The position numbers were made by a program, and so were the translations under genes. A stretch of 64,000 nt of DNA from QHXW01 sp035297145 (GTDB lineage Bacteria; Acidobacteriota; Terriglobia; Bryobacterales; Bryobacteraceae): positions 248,001-312,000 of the forward strand of contig DATGZN010000094.1 in the NCBI GenBank assembly GCA_035297145.1, given 5' to 3'. Shown here piece by piece: positions 28,701-37,237 of this stretch. The stretch's first letter is position 1; each line of letters begins with the position of its first letter. The notes beneath the pieces are model-generated. The model saw only the letters and a list, made by a program, of their open reading frames with translations. It ran no database searches and had not been told where the DNA came from.

Positions 28701-31700
28701 TTTGGATCGACTCCCGCAAAGCCGCTTCGTTCAATTCACCCTTGAGCTCCAGTGTGAAGGCTTCGTTGTAGGAGCACGAAGCTTCCACTGAAAGCTGCGC
28801 TGACAGCCAGATCTCCAACTGGGCTTCGGTCAGCGGGGCCTCGCGCAACGCTTCTACCGGGGCTGCGGCGATCGCATCGCCCGTAGCCTGCGGCCACAGT
28901 TCGCCCGCGGCCATCTCCTCTACGCTCTGCTCGAAAGCGCGCACCACGCGATCCAGATCTTCGTCGGTGTGCGCCGTGGTGAGGAAGCACGGGAAGCCTT
29001 CCTGAATATGGATGCCCTTCTCGCGCAGGTGATAATACAGCAGGCTTCCGAACCGGAAGTCGCTCGGGAAGCTGAAATAGAAAACGCTGCCGAATGTCTC
29101 GATGCGCGACGGGACGTTATGCCGCTCGAACAATCCGTTCAGGCGATCCACCAACGCCTTCGTCCGCGCAGTCAGCCGCTCCTGCAACGCCGCGCCATTG
29201 GCTTTGAGATGCAGCAGCACTGCTTTGGCCGCAGCCAGCGCCAGCGGATGGCGTACGAACGTACCGGCAAAGAACGTCACTCCCACTTCGGGGAACGACG
29301 CGTCTCCGTACTGCCACATCCCGCCGTCGAGTGCATCCATGAAGGCCGCGCGCCCGGCCAGCACTCCGATCGGCATCCCGCCGCCCAAAACCTTGCCGTA
29401 CGTCACCAGGTCTGCCTTCACATCGAACAGAGCTTGCACGCCGCCCGGATGCGCGCGGAAGCCGGTGACAATCTCGTCGATAATCAGCGCCGTGCCCGAC
29501 GCTTCCGTGATCCGCCGCAGCTCGTGTAGAAACTCCTTCGGCTGCAAGGACGGGTGCCGGCTCTGCACCGGTTCCACCAGGACCGCCGCCAGTTCGCTGG
29601 CGTGCTGGCGGATGATCTCCAGCGATTCCGGTGCTCCGTAATCCAGCACCATCACGTTCTGCACTTTTTCCTGCGGAATTCCCGGTGCGATGGGCCCCGA
29701 ACGCAGCGCCTCCAGTTTGCCGATTCTCTTCACCAGCACTTCATCGAACGTGCCGTGGTAGGCTCCGGCAAAGAGCGCAATCTTCTTCCGCGCCGTCACG
29801 GTTCGCGCCACGCGCAACCCCGCCATCACCGCTTCCGAGCCGGTATTGCAGAAAGTAACGCGCTCCACACCGGTCAGCTCCGAGATCAGCTCCGCTACTT
29901 CCCCCGCCAACGGCGTCTGCGGCCCGATTTCAATTCCATCGCTCAACTGCTTCGCCACCGCCTCGTTCACAAATTCGGGGAGGTGTCCGAACGCCGTCGG
30001 TCCGAAACCGTTCAGCAGGTCGATGTACTCGTTGCCGTCAATGTCCCACAAACGCGAGCCGCGCGACCGGTTGGTCACCAGCGGATAGACCATTTCCTTC
30101 CACTGCGACCGGAAACCCGAGGCCACACGTGGATCGGCCAATACCTTGCGGTACCGCTGCACGTGCTGCTTCGATCCCGCAGTGCGCTTGGTGTAGCGCT
30201 CGATCAGATCGTGCAGATGCGCTTCCTGCCGCGGCGTGAGTCCGCCGGTCGCGCCCTTCTGCACCGGTTTATACGGACCAAAAGGCTTGAACTCCTGCTC
30301 GGGTTTCTGCGCGTCCGCCCGCTGCGGAGCTGCCGGCGCGGCCACTCCTGGCGTCAAAACCGGCTGCGCGGCACTGGTGGCTGCCGGAGCGCCGGCGCCG
30401 CGCAACACATCCAGTTGCCGGTTCATCAGGTCCGACATGGCTTTGAGTTGATCGCGCAAAATCTGCTCAATGCCGCCACTCAGGGCGGCGGGAATCGTTC
30501 CCATCTCGCTGGCCGCCGCGACTGGCGCGGTCACGGTTCTGTCAGCGGGAGCCGGTTTTGCCTGCTCCGCCGGTTCTGGTGGAAGCTGTTCATCCAGGTA
30601 GCCCGCCAGGGCGTCGATGGTCGAAAGTTGGTCCAGCAATTGCCGGAACGTGATCTTCACGCCGAATCCGCCTTGCAGCGATTGCGACACCTGCGTCAGA
30701 AACAGCGAATCAAAGCCCAGTTCCAGGAATGTTGCGGCGGAGTCAATCTCGCCGGCCTCCATTCCCGACAACTCGGCGAACATGCTGGCTAACTTGCCGA
30801 TGATCCGGCTTTTTCGTCCCCCATCTACCGCAGTTTTCATGTCTGTTTTCTCTGGAGTGTTTGGTAGCGAAGGCGCCGCCTCCTCGTACGCCTCCTGTGT
30901 GGTGCTCCGGCGATCGGCCGGTTCGGCCCAGTAACGTTTTCGCTCGAATGGATACGTGGGCAATGGAATCCGGTCCAATGATTCGCCGGCATAAAATTGT
31001 GTCCAGTCGATGGGGAATCCCGCTTCCCACAATCGCCCTAATGTTCCGTACAACGTAGCCAGCGCGGAATTCTCCGCAGCGGCATCCGGCAGGGAAGAGA
31101 CAATCATCGCATCACCCGCCGCCTGCGCGTGCTGGCGCGCTAAGACTTGTAACGTGGTTCCCGGCCCAACTTCCAGCAGAATGCCGGTTGCATCTCGGCG
31201 CAGCACCTGGACGGCGTCCGAAAATCGCACCGCCTGCCGGAAGTGCGAAGCCCAGTAGGCCGCGTCAGTCGCCTGCTCCGCGGTGATCCATGTTCCCGTC
31301 ACACAGGAAAGATACGGGATGGCGGGCGCGCTGAGTTTCACTTTGCGAACCGCTTCGGTGAACGGCGCGAGGATCGGATCCATCATCGCGGAGTGGAACG
31401 CGTGTGAGGTGTGCAACCGCCGCGACATGGCGCCGCGTTCTTTCAGCGTGCCTTCCAGTTTTGCCACCGCTTCATGCGGACCCGAAACTACCGTCAGCAT
31501 CGGTGCGTTCAGCGCGGCGATCGAGAGATCTCCATTCAGCAGCGGCCTTACCTCCGCTTCAGGCAGCCGCACGGAAAGCATCGCGCCGCCAGGCAGGTCC
31601 TGCATGAGCCTGCCGCGAGTCGCTACCAGGCGCACCGCGTCATCCAGCGTTAGAACGCCCGCCAGGCACGCCGCCACAAACTCGCCGATGCTGTGCCCCA

Positions 31701-33555
31701 GCATACCCTTGGGCTCGAGCCCCCACGACATCCACAGCTTGGCCAGCGCGTATTCCGTCGCGAAAATGGCGGGTTGCGCGAGCGCCGTCGCATTCAGTCG
31801 TCGCGCCGCTTCCTCGACGTCCGAAGCCGCGAAGATGATCTCGCGCAGATCGGTGCCGCTCTGGGCTTTGAAGATTTCGCAACAGTGGTCGAAGTTTTCC
31901 CGATACACCGGCTCGGCCGCGTAAACCTCTTGTCCCATGTGGACGTGCTGCGTGCCTTGTCCCGGAAATAGAAAATAGACTGCCGCGTTCTCCCTTTGCC
32001 GTTCCGGCTTTTGTTTCCCCTCTTGGAGCGCGCGCACTGCTTCCTCGCGGGTGCGGCACACGAGCGTCTGGCGATACGGGAATTGCCGCCGGCCCGTCTG
32101 CAGTGTGTAGGCCACGCTGGCCAGATCCGAGTCCGCATTGCTCAGATGCCCCGCCAGCCGTTCGCGCGCCGTTCTTAGGGCCTCTTCCGACCGTGCGGAC
32201 AGGCTTAAAATCTGGTACGGTCGCCGGCTGATCCGCGTCTCCATGAGCGGAGCTTCCTCCAGCACGACATGCGCGTTCGTGCCGCCCACGCCGAATGCAC
32301 TCACTCCCGCGCGCCGCGGGTTGCCGTCATTGGATTCCCACGGCCTGAGCTTTGTGCTCACGTAAAATGGGCTGTCCTCCAACTGCAGCTTTGGATTTGG
32401 TTTGCGGAAGTTGATCTGCGGCGGCAGTTCGCCGTGATCGAGCGATAGCGCCGTCTTGATGAGACCCGTCACGCCCGAAGCCACATCCAGGTGCCCGACA
32501 TTGGCCTTCGCCGTCCCGATGGCGCAGAAACCGCGATCCGGCGTGCTCTCACGGAAAACTTTGGTCAGAGCGGCTAACTCAATCGGATCGCCGAGAGGCG
32601 TGCCCGTTCCGTGCGCCTCGATGTAACTGATGGTTCGCGGATCCACTCCGGCCAGCGCTTGCGCCATCGCGATCACCGCCGCCTGTCCGTCGACGCTGGG
32701 AGCCGTGAAACCGACTTTCTGCGCTCCATCGTTATTCACCGCCGAGCCCTTGATCACGGCATAGATGTGATCCCGGTCGCGCACCGCGTCTTCCAGCCGC
32801 TTCAGCAGCACCACGCCCGCGCCCGAACCGAAAACCGTACCCTGCGCGTCTTCGTCGAATGCGCGGCAATGCCCATCCGGTGATGCCATGCCGCCGTCTT
32901 GGTGCAGATAACCGCGCTTCTGCGGAAAGGTGATCGACACCGCTCCTGCCAGTGCCTGGTCGCATTCATACGTCAGCAGGCTCTTCGCCGCCTGGCACAC
33001 CGCCACCAGCGAGGTCGAGCACGCGGCCAACAGCGTCATTGCCGGGCCCTTGAGATTGAGCTTGTACGCCACGCGCGTCGCCATCGTGTCGGCGATGGTC
33101 CCCAGCATCGTGGGATAGAAACCGACCTGGTAAGCAGAAGTGTATTCGCGCAGGTAGTCCGTGCTCTCCGCGATCTGGCGCAGGAAGTAGCTATTGGGGC
33201 TGCAGCCGGCAAAGACGCCCGTTACTGAAGGGTGATTGGACAGGTCGTGGCCGGCGTCTTCCATCGCCTCCCAGCAGCACTCCAGAAAAACTCTGTGCTG
33301 TGGGTCGAGGAATTTGGCTTCCTGTGGGTAAATGCCGAAGAAATCCGCGTCGAAAAGATCGACGTCGTCCAGGATGGAGCGAGCGCTTACGTAGCTCGGA
33401 TCTTGTGCCAGCCGCGCGGCATCCTCGACCTCCAGTTCGTCGGCGCGGAAATGCGAAATCGATTCCACACCACTCCGGAGATTGCTCCAGAATTGCGCGG
33501 CATTTCGCGCGCCGGGAAACCGCCCGGCCATCCCGATGATGGCTACCCCATCCAT
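25678..33555 (-). CDS. Hybrid PKS-NRPS: KS-AT-ACP-aminotransferase-C-A-PCP
   Basis: 2625 residues. KS about 1-430: Cys179 (AACSTSL), His315 (HGTGT), His355 (NVGH). AT about 525-870: Ser622 (GHSIGE), malonyl-type HAFH at 718-721. ACP about 915-990: Ser950 (LGFDSL). A flexible Pro/Ala linker runs 995-1085. Class III PLP aminotransferase about 1100-1550: Asp1360 (IIDEIVTGF), Lys1388 (VTYGKVLGGG). C about 1573-2005: HHIVCDG 1702-1708. A about 2025-2515: TSGSTGRPKG 2175-2184. PCP about 2525-2595: Ser2559. The A-domain pocket residues read D-I-L-Q-L-G-M-I-W-K, one conservative change from the known glycine code DILQLGLIWK. No KR, DH or ER is present. The domain order is that of mycosubtilin/iturin synthases, where the aminotransferase converts a beta-keto to a beta-amino thioester. 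It lies 6 bp after the loading-module gene. Confidence 0.95.
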   Translation of the reverse strand: MDGVAIIGMAGRFPGARNAAQFWSNLRSGVESISHFRADELEVEDAARLAQDPSYVSARSILDDVDLFDADFFGIYPQEAKFLDPQHRVFLECCWEAMEDAGHDLSNHPSVTGVFAGCSPNSYFLRQIAESTDYLREYTSAYQVGFYPTMLGTIADTMATRVAYKLNLKGPAMTLLAACSTSLVAVCQAAKSLLTYECDQALAGAVSITFPQKRGYLHQDGGMASPDGHCRAFDEDAQGTVFGSGAGVVLLKRLEDAVRDRDHIYAVIKGSAVNNDGAQKVGFTAPSVDGQAAVIAMAQALAGVDPRTISYIEAHGTGTPLGDPIELAALTKVFRESTPDRGFCAIGTAKANVGHLDVASGVTGLIKTALSLDHGELPPQINFRKPNPKLQLEDSPFYVSTKLRPWESNDGNPRRAGVSAFGVGGTNAHVVLEEAPLMETRISRRPYQILSLSARSEEALRTARERLAGHLSNADSDLASVAYTLQTGRRQFPYRQTLVCRTREEAVRALQEGKQKPERQRENAAVYFLFPGQGTQHVHMGQEVYAAEPVYRENFDHCCEIFKAQSGTDLREIIFAASDVEEAARRLNATALAQPAIFATEYALAKLWMSWGLEPKGMLGHSIGEFVAACLAGVLTLDDAVRLVATRGRLMQDLPGGAMLSVRLPEAEVRPLLNGDLSIAALNAPMLTVVSGPHEAVAKLEGTLKERGAMSRRLHTSHAFHSAMMDPILAPFTEAVRKVKLSAPAIPYLSCVTGTWITAEQATDAAYWASHFRQAVRFSDAVQVLRRDATGILLEVGPGTTLQVLARQHAQAAGDAMIVSSLPDAAAENSALATLYGTLGRLWEAGFPIDWTQFYAGESLDRIPLPTYPFERKRYWAEPADRRSTTQEAYEEAAPSLPNTPEKTDMKTAVDGGRKSRIIGKLASMFAELSGMEAGEIDSAATFLELGFDSLFLTQVSQSLQGGFGVKITFRQLLDQLSTIDALAGYLDEQLPPEPAEQAKPAPADRTVTAPVAAASEMGTIPAALSGGIEQILRDQLKAMSDLMNRQLDVLRGAGAPAATSAAQPVLTPGVAAPAAPQRADAQKPEQEFKPFGPYKPVQKGATGGLTPRQEAHLHDLIERYTKRTAGSKQHVQRYRKVLADPRVASGFRSQWKEMVYPLVTNRSRGSRLWDIDGNEYIDLLNGFGPTAFGHLPEFVNEAVAKQLSDGIEIGPQTPLAGEVAELISELTGVERVTFCNTGSEAVMAGLRVARTVTARKKIALFAGAYHGTFDEVLVKRIGKLEALRSGPIAPGIPQEKVQNVMVLDYGAPESLEIIRQHASELAAVLVEPVQSRHPSLQPKEFLHELRRITEASGTALIIDEIVTGFRAHPGGVQALFDVKADLVTYGKVLGGGMPIGVLAGRAAFMDALDGGMWQYGDASFPEVGVTFFAGTFVRHPLALAAAKAVLLHLKANGAALQERLTARTKALVDRLNGLFERHNVPSRIETFGSVFYFSFPSDFRFGSLLYYHLREKGIHIQEGFPCFLTTAHTDEDLDRVVRAFEQSVEEMAAGELWPQATGDAIAAAPVEALREAPLTEAQLEIWLSAQLSVEASCSYNEAFTLELKGELNEAALRESIQKVIDRHDGLRATFDTEGKMVHFASELKVDIPAVDLSAEPEADGAFTRMVEEDAQTPFDLNAGPLVRARLVRLGPNRHKLLFTSHHIVCDGWSANVILDEVAKLYTGKLSNTVAKLDPVLPFAAYATAQRALASAPEHAAVESYWLEQFAERPPVLDLPTDRPRPALKGFAGSTERRKIGKALHHRLKKAGAKQGCTLFATLLGGFQALLMRLSAQDDVVVGIPAAAQSLEEGKSLVGHCVNFLPLRARLAEEETFADFLKRGKRTLLDAYEHQQYTYGTLVRKLGIQRDPSRLPLIEVQFNLERVGAVLDFQGLAAEMDSCAKRYVNFDLFLNIVETDDGLVMDCDYNTDLFDQATVSRWLGHYETLLAGVAEDMNRPARRLPLLQQAEIQELVVGRNRTEAGYPSQCVHELFEQQAASTPNAVALVCGRETLTYGELQARSAELAAFLQKQGVSRGQLVGICLERSAEMVVAMLAVLRAGGAYVPLDPAYPKARLDFILGEAGVRVLLTQERVAVELTGVKARMICLDSEKALIAREKLTEKPQTTADDLAYVIYTSGSTGRPKGVEIQHRAVVNFLASIERQLGIEPSDRLVAVTTLSFDIAGLELLLPLVSGARVVIAPRESTLDGTLLAELIKDSGATVLQATPSTWRLLLEAGWKPQPRFKMLCGGEALPRDLADQLLNTEGELWNMYGPTETTIWSAISLVNEGPAPVRIGPPIANTQFYVLDRYAQPVPMGIPGELYIGGDGVARGYFQRPELTREKFLEDPFRGGNRMYRTGDLVRTLPDGSLDFLGRLDNQVKIRGFRIELGEIETVLLRSPAVKDAVVIAHGEAGAQKLVAYLATSDGAEADKDHLRDLLSAALPAYMVPAAFVTVSSIPRLPNGKVNRRGLPEPDFSRGLKTRQAPRNKTEESLGRIVCEVLRLEDVSMDDNLFELGADSIQIFQIVARANRAGIGATAQELLRHPSIEGFARVVAGGGVKSKSGVSQIRPVSRERYRVEPGTLSR

Positions 33556-33561
33556 CGTTTT

Positions 33562-35808
33562 CTATGCTCTCCGCGCGGCCGCGCGCAACCCACCCAGCGC
33601 CATCTTCTGGCGCAGTGCTCGATCGTGGGCCGAAGAAACCAGGTTCCTTTCTCGATCCGCTCCCGTAAGCCGGGCGGCCAGTGTCCGCACCGTCGGATGT
33701 TCAAACAGGTCCGTGATCGTGAAATGAACCGCAAAATGTGGCTTTAGCTCGTCTTCCACCTCCGCGATGAGTAGAGAGTTGCCGCCTACCTCGAAGAAAT
33801 TGTCGTCCAACCCCACGGCTCCGCCGCCCAACACCTTCTGCCAGATCGCGGCTATCGTTCGCTCGGCTTCGGTTCCAGGCGTTGCGGCAACTCCATTACC
33901 GCGGAGCGCGGCTCCGTCGAGCGCCGGCAGCTTCTTCCGGTCTACTTTCCCATTTGGGGAAAGCGGCATTTCGTCCAAAAACAGGCAAGCGGAGGGCAGC
34001 ATAAACTCCGGCAGCCTCTCCCGGAGGAATTGCCTCAGCTCGCTCCAACTCGGCTTCGCTCCCGGTCCCGTTGCCGCGTATGCCCACAACGTCTTCGCTC
34101 CCGAAGCGTCCTGCCCCGCCTCTACCGCACAATCGCGCACTCTGGGGTGCTGCCGTAGCACCGTTTCGATCTCCCCCATTTCGATGCGAAAGCCGCGGAT
34201 CTTCACTTGATGATCTGTGCGTCCCAGGCACTCGATGACGCCGTCTTCGCGATAACGGGCCAGGTCGCCGGTCTTGTACAGGCGCGCCTTTCCCGATGGA
34301 TCAAATGGAGCCGGCACGAATCGCTCGCGCGTGAGTTCGGGCCGGTTCCAATAGCCTTTCGCCAAACCATCACCGCCCAGGTAGAGCTCGCCCGGTACGC
34401 CCACCGGCGCCGGCTGCATGTTCCAGTCGAGAACGTAAGCCTGCGAATTGGAAAGCGGCCGCCCGATGGGAACCAGCTTGGCGCCTTCCGGCACCACGCG
34501 AATGTCATGCGTCACCGAAAACGTCGTGCACTCGGTTGGCCCGTAGCCGTTGATGATCCGGTCGAGAGGCGCCGTCTGCAAAACGTGCCGCGACCACCGC
34601 GGATCCACCGCGTCTCCTCCCACCAGCAGATGGCGCACCGTGCGAAACGCCTGCGGGCACCGCGCCGCCATCAGGTTAAACAGCGACGAGGTCAGAAACA
34701 TCGCCGACAGTTGATGCTTCTCAATTGCCGCGGCAAATGCTTCCGGTGAAAGAACGGCCTGTGTCGGAATTATGACCAGCCGGGCGCCGTTGAGCAGTGC
34801 GCCCCAGACCTCGAACGTAATGGCATCGAACGAAGAGTTGGAAATCTGCGCGAAAACCTCCGCGGGACCGAAATCCACGTAGGTCGCGTTGCGCACCAGG
34901 CGAATCACTCCACGTTGCGTTACCTCCACCCCCTTAGGTGTGCCCGTCGAACCGGAGGTGTACATGATATACGCAGTGCTTCCGCCGGTGGCGGAGGATT
35001 TCGCGCGGCCGAGCGGCGGAGCAGCTCGCTCCGCTTCTTCCAACAAAACCATCGGAACGCCGGAAGGGAGCTGAGCTGCGTGCTCGCTGTCGGTGACCAC
35101 GGCGCTGAGCTGCGCGTCCTTAATCATGAAGCGCAACCGCTCGATCGGATAATCCGTGTCCAGTGGAACGTACGCCGCCCCGGTTTTGAGGATCCCCAAC
35201 ATGGTGATCACCATCGCTGCCGAGCGGTCGAGCGCCAGCCCCACTCGGCTGCCACAGACGACTCCCTGCAACTCCAGTTGTGCCGCCAGTTGGCTGGCAC
35301 GCGCACCGAGCATGCCATATGTGAACCGGTCATCGCGATCAATAACCGCCACCCGATCCGGGCACTTCCCCGCAACTTCTTCAAATAGCTCGGCGATCGA
35401 CCGGTCCCTGGGGTATTGGGTGCGCGTGTCGTTCCAGGTCACGAGGACCTTTTCCCGCTCGCTTACTGATAGAAAACACGGCTCAGAAATCGGTTTGTCC
35501 GGTTCTGCGACTAGAGCGGCCAAAAGGCGCTCGTAGTGTTCTTGTGCTTTTGCTTGATTCCCAACAACCGTTTTGGCCTCGCCGGGCGGGTTGGTGAGCA
35601 GACGCCGAAACGTCCACTCCGGGGCGTCGCCTTGGCGGCCTTCGTACCGCAAAGCCAGCGCCAGCCACCCCGCCTGGAGGATGTTCTCGAGGCTGACCTG
35701 TTGTAGCTGAGCAAGCTCTTGGCAACGGATCAGCACCGCAGGCGATAGCGAGTCCACCTCGGTGCAGTGTGTAGCCACGGAATATGGTGACGACTGTCCT
35801 GAAATCAT
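33562..35808 (-). CDS. NRPS loading module A-PCP with condensation-domain remnant
   Basis: 748 residues. Adenylation domain about 130-630: YTSGSTGTPKG (283-293), YGPTE (422-426), YKTGDL (511-516), catalytic Lys621 (PNGKVDR). Carrier domain about 645-715: Ser678 (VGGNSLL). Pocket residues read D-A-F-F-L-G-G-T-F-K, close to published valine (DAFWIGGTFK) and isoleucine (DAFFYGITFK) codes, so a branched aliphatic amino acid is predicted. Residues 20-125 resemble the C-terminal end of a condensation domain (SLENILQAGWLALALRYEG, then SEREKVLVTWNDT), but the HHxxxDG half is missing, consistent with a chain-initiating module. First gene of the assembly-line operon; the palindrome lies 109-120 bp upstream. 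The Shine-Dalgarno sequence is weak. Confidence 0.94.
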   Translation of the reverse strand: MISGQSSPYSVATHCTEVDSLSPAVLIRCQELAQLQQVSLENILQAGWLALALRYEGRQGDAPEWTFRRLLTNPPGEAKTVVGNQAKAQEHYERLLAALVAEPDKPISEPCFLSVSEREKVLVTWNDTRTQYPRDRSIAELFEEVAGKCPDRVAVIDRDDRFTYGMLGARASQLAAQLELQGVVCGSRVGLALDRSAAMVITMLGILKTGAAYVPLDTDYPIERLRFMIKDAQLSAVVTDSEHAAQLPSGVPMVLLEEAERAAPPLGRAKSSATGGSTAYIMYTSGSTGTPKGVEVTQRGVIRLVRNATYVDFGPAEVFAQISNSSFDAITFEVWGALLNGARLVIIPTQAVLSPEAFAAAIEKHQLSAMFLTSSLFNLMAARCPQAFRTVRHLLVGGDAVDPRWSRHVLQTAPLDRIINGYGPTECTTFSVTHDIRVVPEGAKLVPIGRPLSNSQAYVLDWNMQPAPVGVPGELYLGGDGLAKGYWNRPELTRERFVPAPFDPSGKARLYKTGDLARYREDGVIECLGRTDHQVKIRGFRIEMGEIETVLRQHPRVRDCAVEAGQDASGAKTLWAYAATGPGAKPSWSELRQFLRERLPEFMLPSACLFLDEMPLSPNGKVDRKKLPALDGAALRGNGVAATPGTEAERTIAAIWQKVLGGGAVGLDDNFFEVGGNSLLIAEVEDELKPHFAVHFTITDLFEHPTVRTLAARLTGADRERNLVSSAHDRALRQKMALGGLRAAARRA

Positions 35809-35869
35809 GACACTACGGGTGCTGCCGGCCCTCGCAATTACTTAGGTTGCTTCCTCCCCGCTGGTCTCG

Positions 35870-35875
35870 ATCTTA
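35870..35875 (-). promoter_or_regulatory. -10 candidate of the NRPS/PKS operon
   Basis: Read leftward, TAAGAT starts 42 bases after the end of the palindrome, almost the same distance as at the oxygenase A promoter (41). The -35 position is poor (CCTTTG), again suggesting activation. The leader to the ATG at 35808 would be roughly 55-60 bases. Confidence 0.4.
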
Positions 35876-35916
35876 TCATTAGTAGTTTGCCCCAAAGGGT
35901 GGCCACCAAACCCGGT

Positions 35917-35928
35917 GGTACTAGTACC
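35917..35928. promoter_or_regulatory. Putative operator, cluster palindrome copy 2 (perfect 12 bp)
   Basis: GGTACTAGTACC is a perfect 12-bp palindrome 109-120 bp upstream of the NRPS loading-module ATG. It is the most symmetric of the four copies and is the likely control site of the whole assembly-line operon. Confidence 0.65.
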
Positions 35929-36228
35929 TTAACCTCAGTATTCCTCTGCACTTTGGCGATTTCCGGGAGCTGCGATTGAAGGGGGAGAATCGACGTTGAA
36001 CAGAGAGAAAACTCATAAGCGGCGCTTGAGCAACATAATCGGCCTGCCACTGGCAGTTCCGACCCCGTACCGGTAGTTCCAAAGGCCGGGGTTAAGCCAT
36101 AGCTGCTATGGCATTTGCTTGCATCATACAATCAGCCAAAGGCGGTGTCTATCGGGATTCGGATTAGGGAGTATACCCGGTTCGGCTGGTACTCGTAAGG
36201 TCTGCCGGGCCAACCCTCAATCTGACAC

Positions 36229-36258
36229 AACCGCGGCTGCAATCACCAAGCCGCAACC
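36229..36258 (-). terminator. Hairpin after oxygenase C
   Basis: In the leftward transcript GGTTGCGGCT, a 10-base loop and AGCCGCGGTT can form a 10-bp stem (six Watson-Crick and four G-U pairs) seven bases after the oxygenase C stop codon. The wobble pairs form only in the leftward RNA. No U-run follows, so termination is uncertain. Confidence 0.3.
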
Positions 36259-36264
36259 GGGAGA

Positions 36265-37176
36265 CTAGGCCATGCGCACTTTTTTCAAGAGCTTTTGAAT
36301 GTTTTGCCGGACGGGAACGGTCACTTGCATGGTGCCGGCCTTGAGCGTATCGGCGGCAGGATGCGCGCCCGGGTGGGCAGGGTTGCATCGCAACTTGCGG
36401 AGGTAGTAGTTGAAGGATCTGGTGCGGCCTGTGGCGCGGGTCATGTTCGTCTCGAATACAAATGTAAAGGAGATCGAACGGGACGCTCTGGTCTCGACCC
36501 AGTGAGGAGAGTTCTGGGGCTGATGAAATCCCTTGCCAGGGCCAAGGACAAAAACATGCTCGCGTCCGGGATCGCGGCCCTCCAGATCCACTTGAGCAAT
36601 GCTCACCGCACTGTGGATGTAAAAACGCTCCAGTTCCACTTCCGAGATGACCGACGGCGAATAAACGTGGTATATCTTCTCGCCTTCAATCTGGGAGAAA
36701 AACCCGATTTCAGGGTCAAAGTGGAAAGGCGTGATGGTCGAAGCGGAACTGATCAGAATACCGGTCTCCAGGCGTTCGACCCTTTCGCGGCCTAGTCCGC
36801 CCCGAAGTTCGACTACCTGCTGGAATAGCGTATCAAGCAACTCCCGGAACCCGGCGTCGTAGTTCTCCGCCCGCTTCAACAGCAGACGGTAGCCTCCCCT
36901 ATCCAAGTTTTCGATTACTTCGTGAGGCTTGTAGTCGCACGATGGCACGGAAAAGAACTTCGTATCTGGTTTGGGCGCACCCCCGGCCACCATGTAATCT
37001 TCCGGGTGATTGGCGTACTTTTTCGAAAGTGCGTGCAGCGAATCGAGGGTGAAGATGTCGAGATCGCTAAGGTTGTGCGTGAAGCCCAGAGGTTCCCGAT
37101 CGAACGCCTGGCGGAACTGCCCGGAATCGATCTCCAGGCGTGCGTTACTGTATCTCGTCATGGTTGCATTATGCAT
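36265..37176 (-). CDS. FIH/JmjC-like Fe(II)/2-oxoglutarate oxygenase, paralog C
   Basis: 303 residues, a more distant paralog of A and B. Metal ligands are His152 and Asp154 (FHFDPEIGFF) and His225 (SPHW); the 2-oxoglutarate lysine is Lys167 (QIEGEKIYHVY). The DREDR-type loop of A and B is replaced by SPSVISEVELERFY, and the tail is divergent (NYYLRKLRCNPAHPG). ATG 37176 or 37161 could both be used. It is transcribed leftward toward the NRPS operon from its own promoter with a palindrome copy, and is separated from the NRPS genes by 456 bp. Three active-looking paralogs around one assembly line suggest successive or alternative hydroxylations; this is inference. Confidence 0.82.
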   Translation of the reverse strand: MHNATMTRYSNARLEIDSGQFRQAFDREPLGFTHNLSDLDIFTLDSLHALSKKYANHPEDYMVAGGAPKPDTKFFSVPSCDYKPHEVIENLDRGGYRLLLKRAENYDAGFRELLDTLFQQVVELRGGLGRERVERLETGILISSASTITPFHFDPEIGFFSQIEGEKIYHVYSPSVISEVELERFYIHSAVSIAQVDLEGRDPGREHVFVLGPGKGFHQPQNSPHWVETRASRSISFTFVFETNMTRATGRTRSFNYYLRKLRCNPAHPGAHPAADTLKAGTMQVTVPVRQNIQKLLKKVRMA

Positions 37177-37237
37177 TTTAGTGTTCCGACGTCAGATACG
37201 CGCAAGACTCCCGCCGCTTGCCATGCTCGTTGAACCC

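Larger units (their letters stand above)
35809..36264. other. Intergenic region: promoter of the NRPS/PKS operon
   Basis: 456 bp between the loading-module gene and oxygenase C. It holds the operator-like palindrome (35917-35928), a second palindrome GGTGGCCACC (35898-35907) between it and the promoter, a -10 candidate (35870-35875), and a hairpin after oxygenase C (36229-36258). A 97-codon leftward frame (35838-36131) overlaps these sites and looks non-coding. The stretch 36133-36228 shows nothing else I can name. Confidence 0.6.

Noticed and set aside
27613..28791. 392-codon rightward frame opposite the condensation domain
   Set aside because: Antisense shadow of the PKS-NRPS gene, caused by high GC codon use; the leftward strand has clear catalytic motifs.
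29554..30792. 412-codon rightward frame opposite the aminotransferase
   Set aside because: Same reason: antisense to a domain with intact PLP-enzyme motifs.
35838..36131. 97-codon leftward frame upstream of the NRPS genes
   Set aside because: It overlaps the promoter and the 12-bp palindrome, has mixed composition and no ribosome-binding site or recognisable motif.
36133..36228. TATACT-like -10 between oxygenase C and the NRPS promoter
   Set aside because: No acceptable -35 at normal spacing and no gene start it would serve.
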